DNA of 64,000 bases. Source: Acanthosepion esculentum. Lineage: Eukaryota > Mollusca > Cephalopoda > Sepiida > Sepiidae. Below the pieces are notes generated by a model. The model saw nothing but the letters and a program-made list of their open reading frames with translations, had not been told where the DNA came from and did no database searches. Of the stretch, positions 62,491 to 64,000 are shown one piece after another; within the stretch, counting starts at the first letter, position 1, and each line of letters opens with the position of its first letter. The stretch lies in the NCBI GenBank assembly GCA_964036315.1, contig OZ038485.1:100695102-100759101 (forward strand), in the 5' to 3' direction. The position numbers and the translations under genes are program-made.

Positions 62491-63795
62491 TTGATTTTAC
62501 ATCTACTACCCCACTTTTCTTTTCTTTTCTCATATTCCACCCATAGATTTTACATCTACTACCCCACTTTTCTTTTATTTTCTCATACTCCACACATTGA
62601 TTTTACATCTACTACCCCACTTTTCTTTTATTTTCTCATACTCCACACATTGATTTTACATATACTACCTCACTTTTATTTTCTCATACTCCACCCATTG
62701 ATTTTATATATACTACAACACTTTCCTTTTATTTTCTCATACTCCACCCATTGATTGTACATCTACTACCCCACTTTTCTTTTCTTTTCTCATATTCCAC
62801 CAATAGATTTTACATCTACTACCCCACTTTTCTTTTATTTTCTCATACTCCACCCATTGATTTTATATCTACTACCCCACTTTCCTTTTATTTTCTCATA
62901 CTCCACCTATTGATTTTACATCTACTACCCCACTTTTCTTTTCTTTTCTCATATTCCACCCATAGATTTTACATATACTACCCCACTTTTCTTTTATTTT
63001 CTCATACTCCACCCATTGATTTTATATCTACTACCCCACTTTTCTTTTATTTTCTCATACTCCATCCATTGATTTTACATCTACTACCCCACTTTTCTTT
63101 TATTTTATCATACTCCACCCATTGATTTTACATCTACTACCCCACTTTTCTTTTATTTTCTCATACTCCATCCATTGATTTTACATCTACTACCCCCCTT
63201 TTCTTTTCTTTTCTCATATTCCACCCATTGATTTTACATCTACTACCCCACTTTTCTTTTCTTTTCTCATACACCCCCCATAGATTTTACATCTACTACC
63301 CCACTTTTCTTTTATTTTCTCATACTCCATCCATTGATTTTACATCTACTACCCCACTTTTCTTTTATTTTCTCATACTCCATCCATTGATTTTACATCT
63401 ACTACCCCACTTTTCTTTTCTTTTCTCATATTCCACCCATTGATTTTACATCTACTACCCCACTTTTCTTTTCTTTTCTCATACTCCACCCATAGATTTT
63501 ACATCTACTACCCCACTTTTCCTTTATTTTCTCATACTCCATCCATTGATTTTACATCTACTACCCCTCTTTTCTTTTATTTTCTCATAATCCACCCATT
63601 GATTTTACATCTACTACCCCACTTTTCTTTTCTTTTCTCATATTCCACCAATTCATTTTACATCTACTACCCCACTTTTCTTTTCTTTTCTCATATTCCA
63701 CCCATTGATTTTACATCTACTACCCCATTTTTCTTTTATTTTCTCATATTCCACCCATTGATTTTACATCTACTTCCCCTCTTTTTCATCTTTTG
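62491..63795. repeat. Satellite domain 5: right-edge variant
   Basis: A variant with CTTTTCTTTTCTCATATTCC and CACCCATAGATTTTAC appears and alternates with the domain 4 type. The array decays after TCTACTTCCCCTCTTTTTC near 63790. Confidence 0.85.
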
Positions 63796-63898
63796 TAATT
63801 TTTGTAAAAAAAATCTGTTGTGTGTAGGGATAATTAAAACAGAAAAACTGAATTTTACATCAACATTTTATCATTGTGAATTCCGTGTGCTTCTTTAG
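63796..63898. other. Non-repetitive spacer right of the satellite
   Basis: AT-rich sequence without recognised features between the array edge and the family F copy. Confidence 0.5.
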
Positions 63899-64000
63899 GA
63901 CGTGGTCAATCATGCCTCTCCACAACTTCCTGTTTTTAATAGCTCTTAGTACGTTTTCTCTTTCCACCCCCACCCCCAGTCACCATCTATTCGTACAAGC
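63899..64000 (+). repeat. Dispersed repeat family F, copy 3: right flank of the satellite
   Basis: GGTCAATCATGCCTCTCCAC then AACTTCCTG aligns with 32877 and 12653. The alignment continues to the window edge (ATCTATTCGTACAAGC), so the copy probably extends beyond it. Confidence 0.7.

Larger units (their letters stand above)
33078..63795. repeat. 53-bp satellite array, about 30.7 kb
   Basis: About 580 head-to-tail monomers with no other sequence between them. A typical monomer in the right half is ACTTTTCTTTTATTTTCTCA, TACTCCACCCATTGATTTTA and CATCTACTACCCC joined (20+20+13). By direct count it has 24 T, 17 C, 11 A and 1 G. The monomer has no ATG on this strand, and 53 is not a multiple of three, so the 70-150-codon frames seen here rely on TTG starts and cycle through all three frames. 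They are not genes. No CENP-B-like box was seen. The location or function (pericentromeric, heterochromatic) cannot be told from sequence. Confidence 0.98.

Noticed and set aside
33078..63795. Series of 71-152-codon open frames rich in Phe, His, Leu, Ser and Tyr
   Set aside because: They are periodic translations of the 53-bp satellite, start at TTG because the strand has almost no ATG, and stop at fixed monomer positions.
33078..63795. Possible CRISPR-like repeat array
   Set aside because: Repeats are directly adjacent without unique spacers, and the DNA is eukaryotic satellite.

Overview
The window is eukaryotic and looks like repeat-dense invertebrate DNA, most plausibly a mollusc and perhaps a cephalopod. 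The evidence is the mix of old mariner, Penelope-like, Jockey/CR1-like and L1/Tx1-like elements with tRNA-derived SINEs, Helitron-like ends and more than twenty long (TA)n or (TG)n arrays. The taxon is an inference. No intact host gene was recognised. Every coding signal with a recognisable family is a decayed transposable element, and most long open frames run through microsatellite or satellite DNA.

Left part (1-32.8 kb): a broken full-length mariner at the left edge; a Helitron-like element; a reverse-strand L1/Tx1-like LINE 3' half (about 5.7-7.2 kb); a deleted DD37D mariner with both inverted repeats set inside a (TA)n array (7575-8448); a Jockey/CR1-type LINE 3' end; two Penelope-like GIY-YIG fragments on opposite strands (13.8-14.2 and 15.8-16.9 kb); a reverse-strand LINE 5' half with ORF1 and endonuclease (17.05-18.17 kb) that has a 20-bp-period heat-shock-element-like array upstream; and a head-to-head SINE pair (20.3-20.95 kb). 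These are followed by three decayed copies of one Jockey-like reverse transcriptase (22.8-26.6 kb), the first split by a 401-bp TTAA-type miniature transposon whose empty site is visible in the neighbouring copy. Several unnamed dispersed repeats occur two to five times in the window, often at a fixed distance from a TA array.

Right part (about 33.1-63.8 kb): about 30.7 kb of one uninterrupted satellite with a 53-bp monomer, roughly 580 copies. The left domain is dimeric (106 bp) and in places tetrameric (212 bp). The right domain is largely monomeric with alternating minor variants, and dimeric islands are embedded between them. Kilobase-scale blocks recur almost unchanged at offsets close to whole numbers of monomers. 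The consensus strand is extremely G-poor (17 C to 1 G per monomer). Both flanks carry copies of one dispersed repeat (32.87-32.97 and 63.90-64.0 kb), so the array appears to have expanded within or between copies of that repeat.
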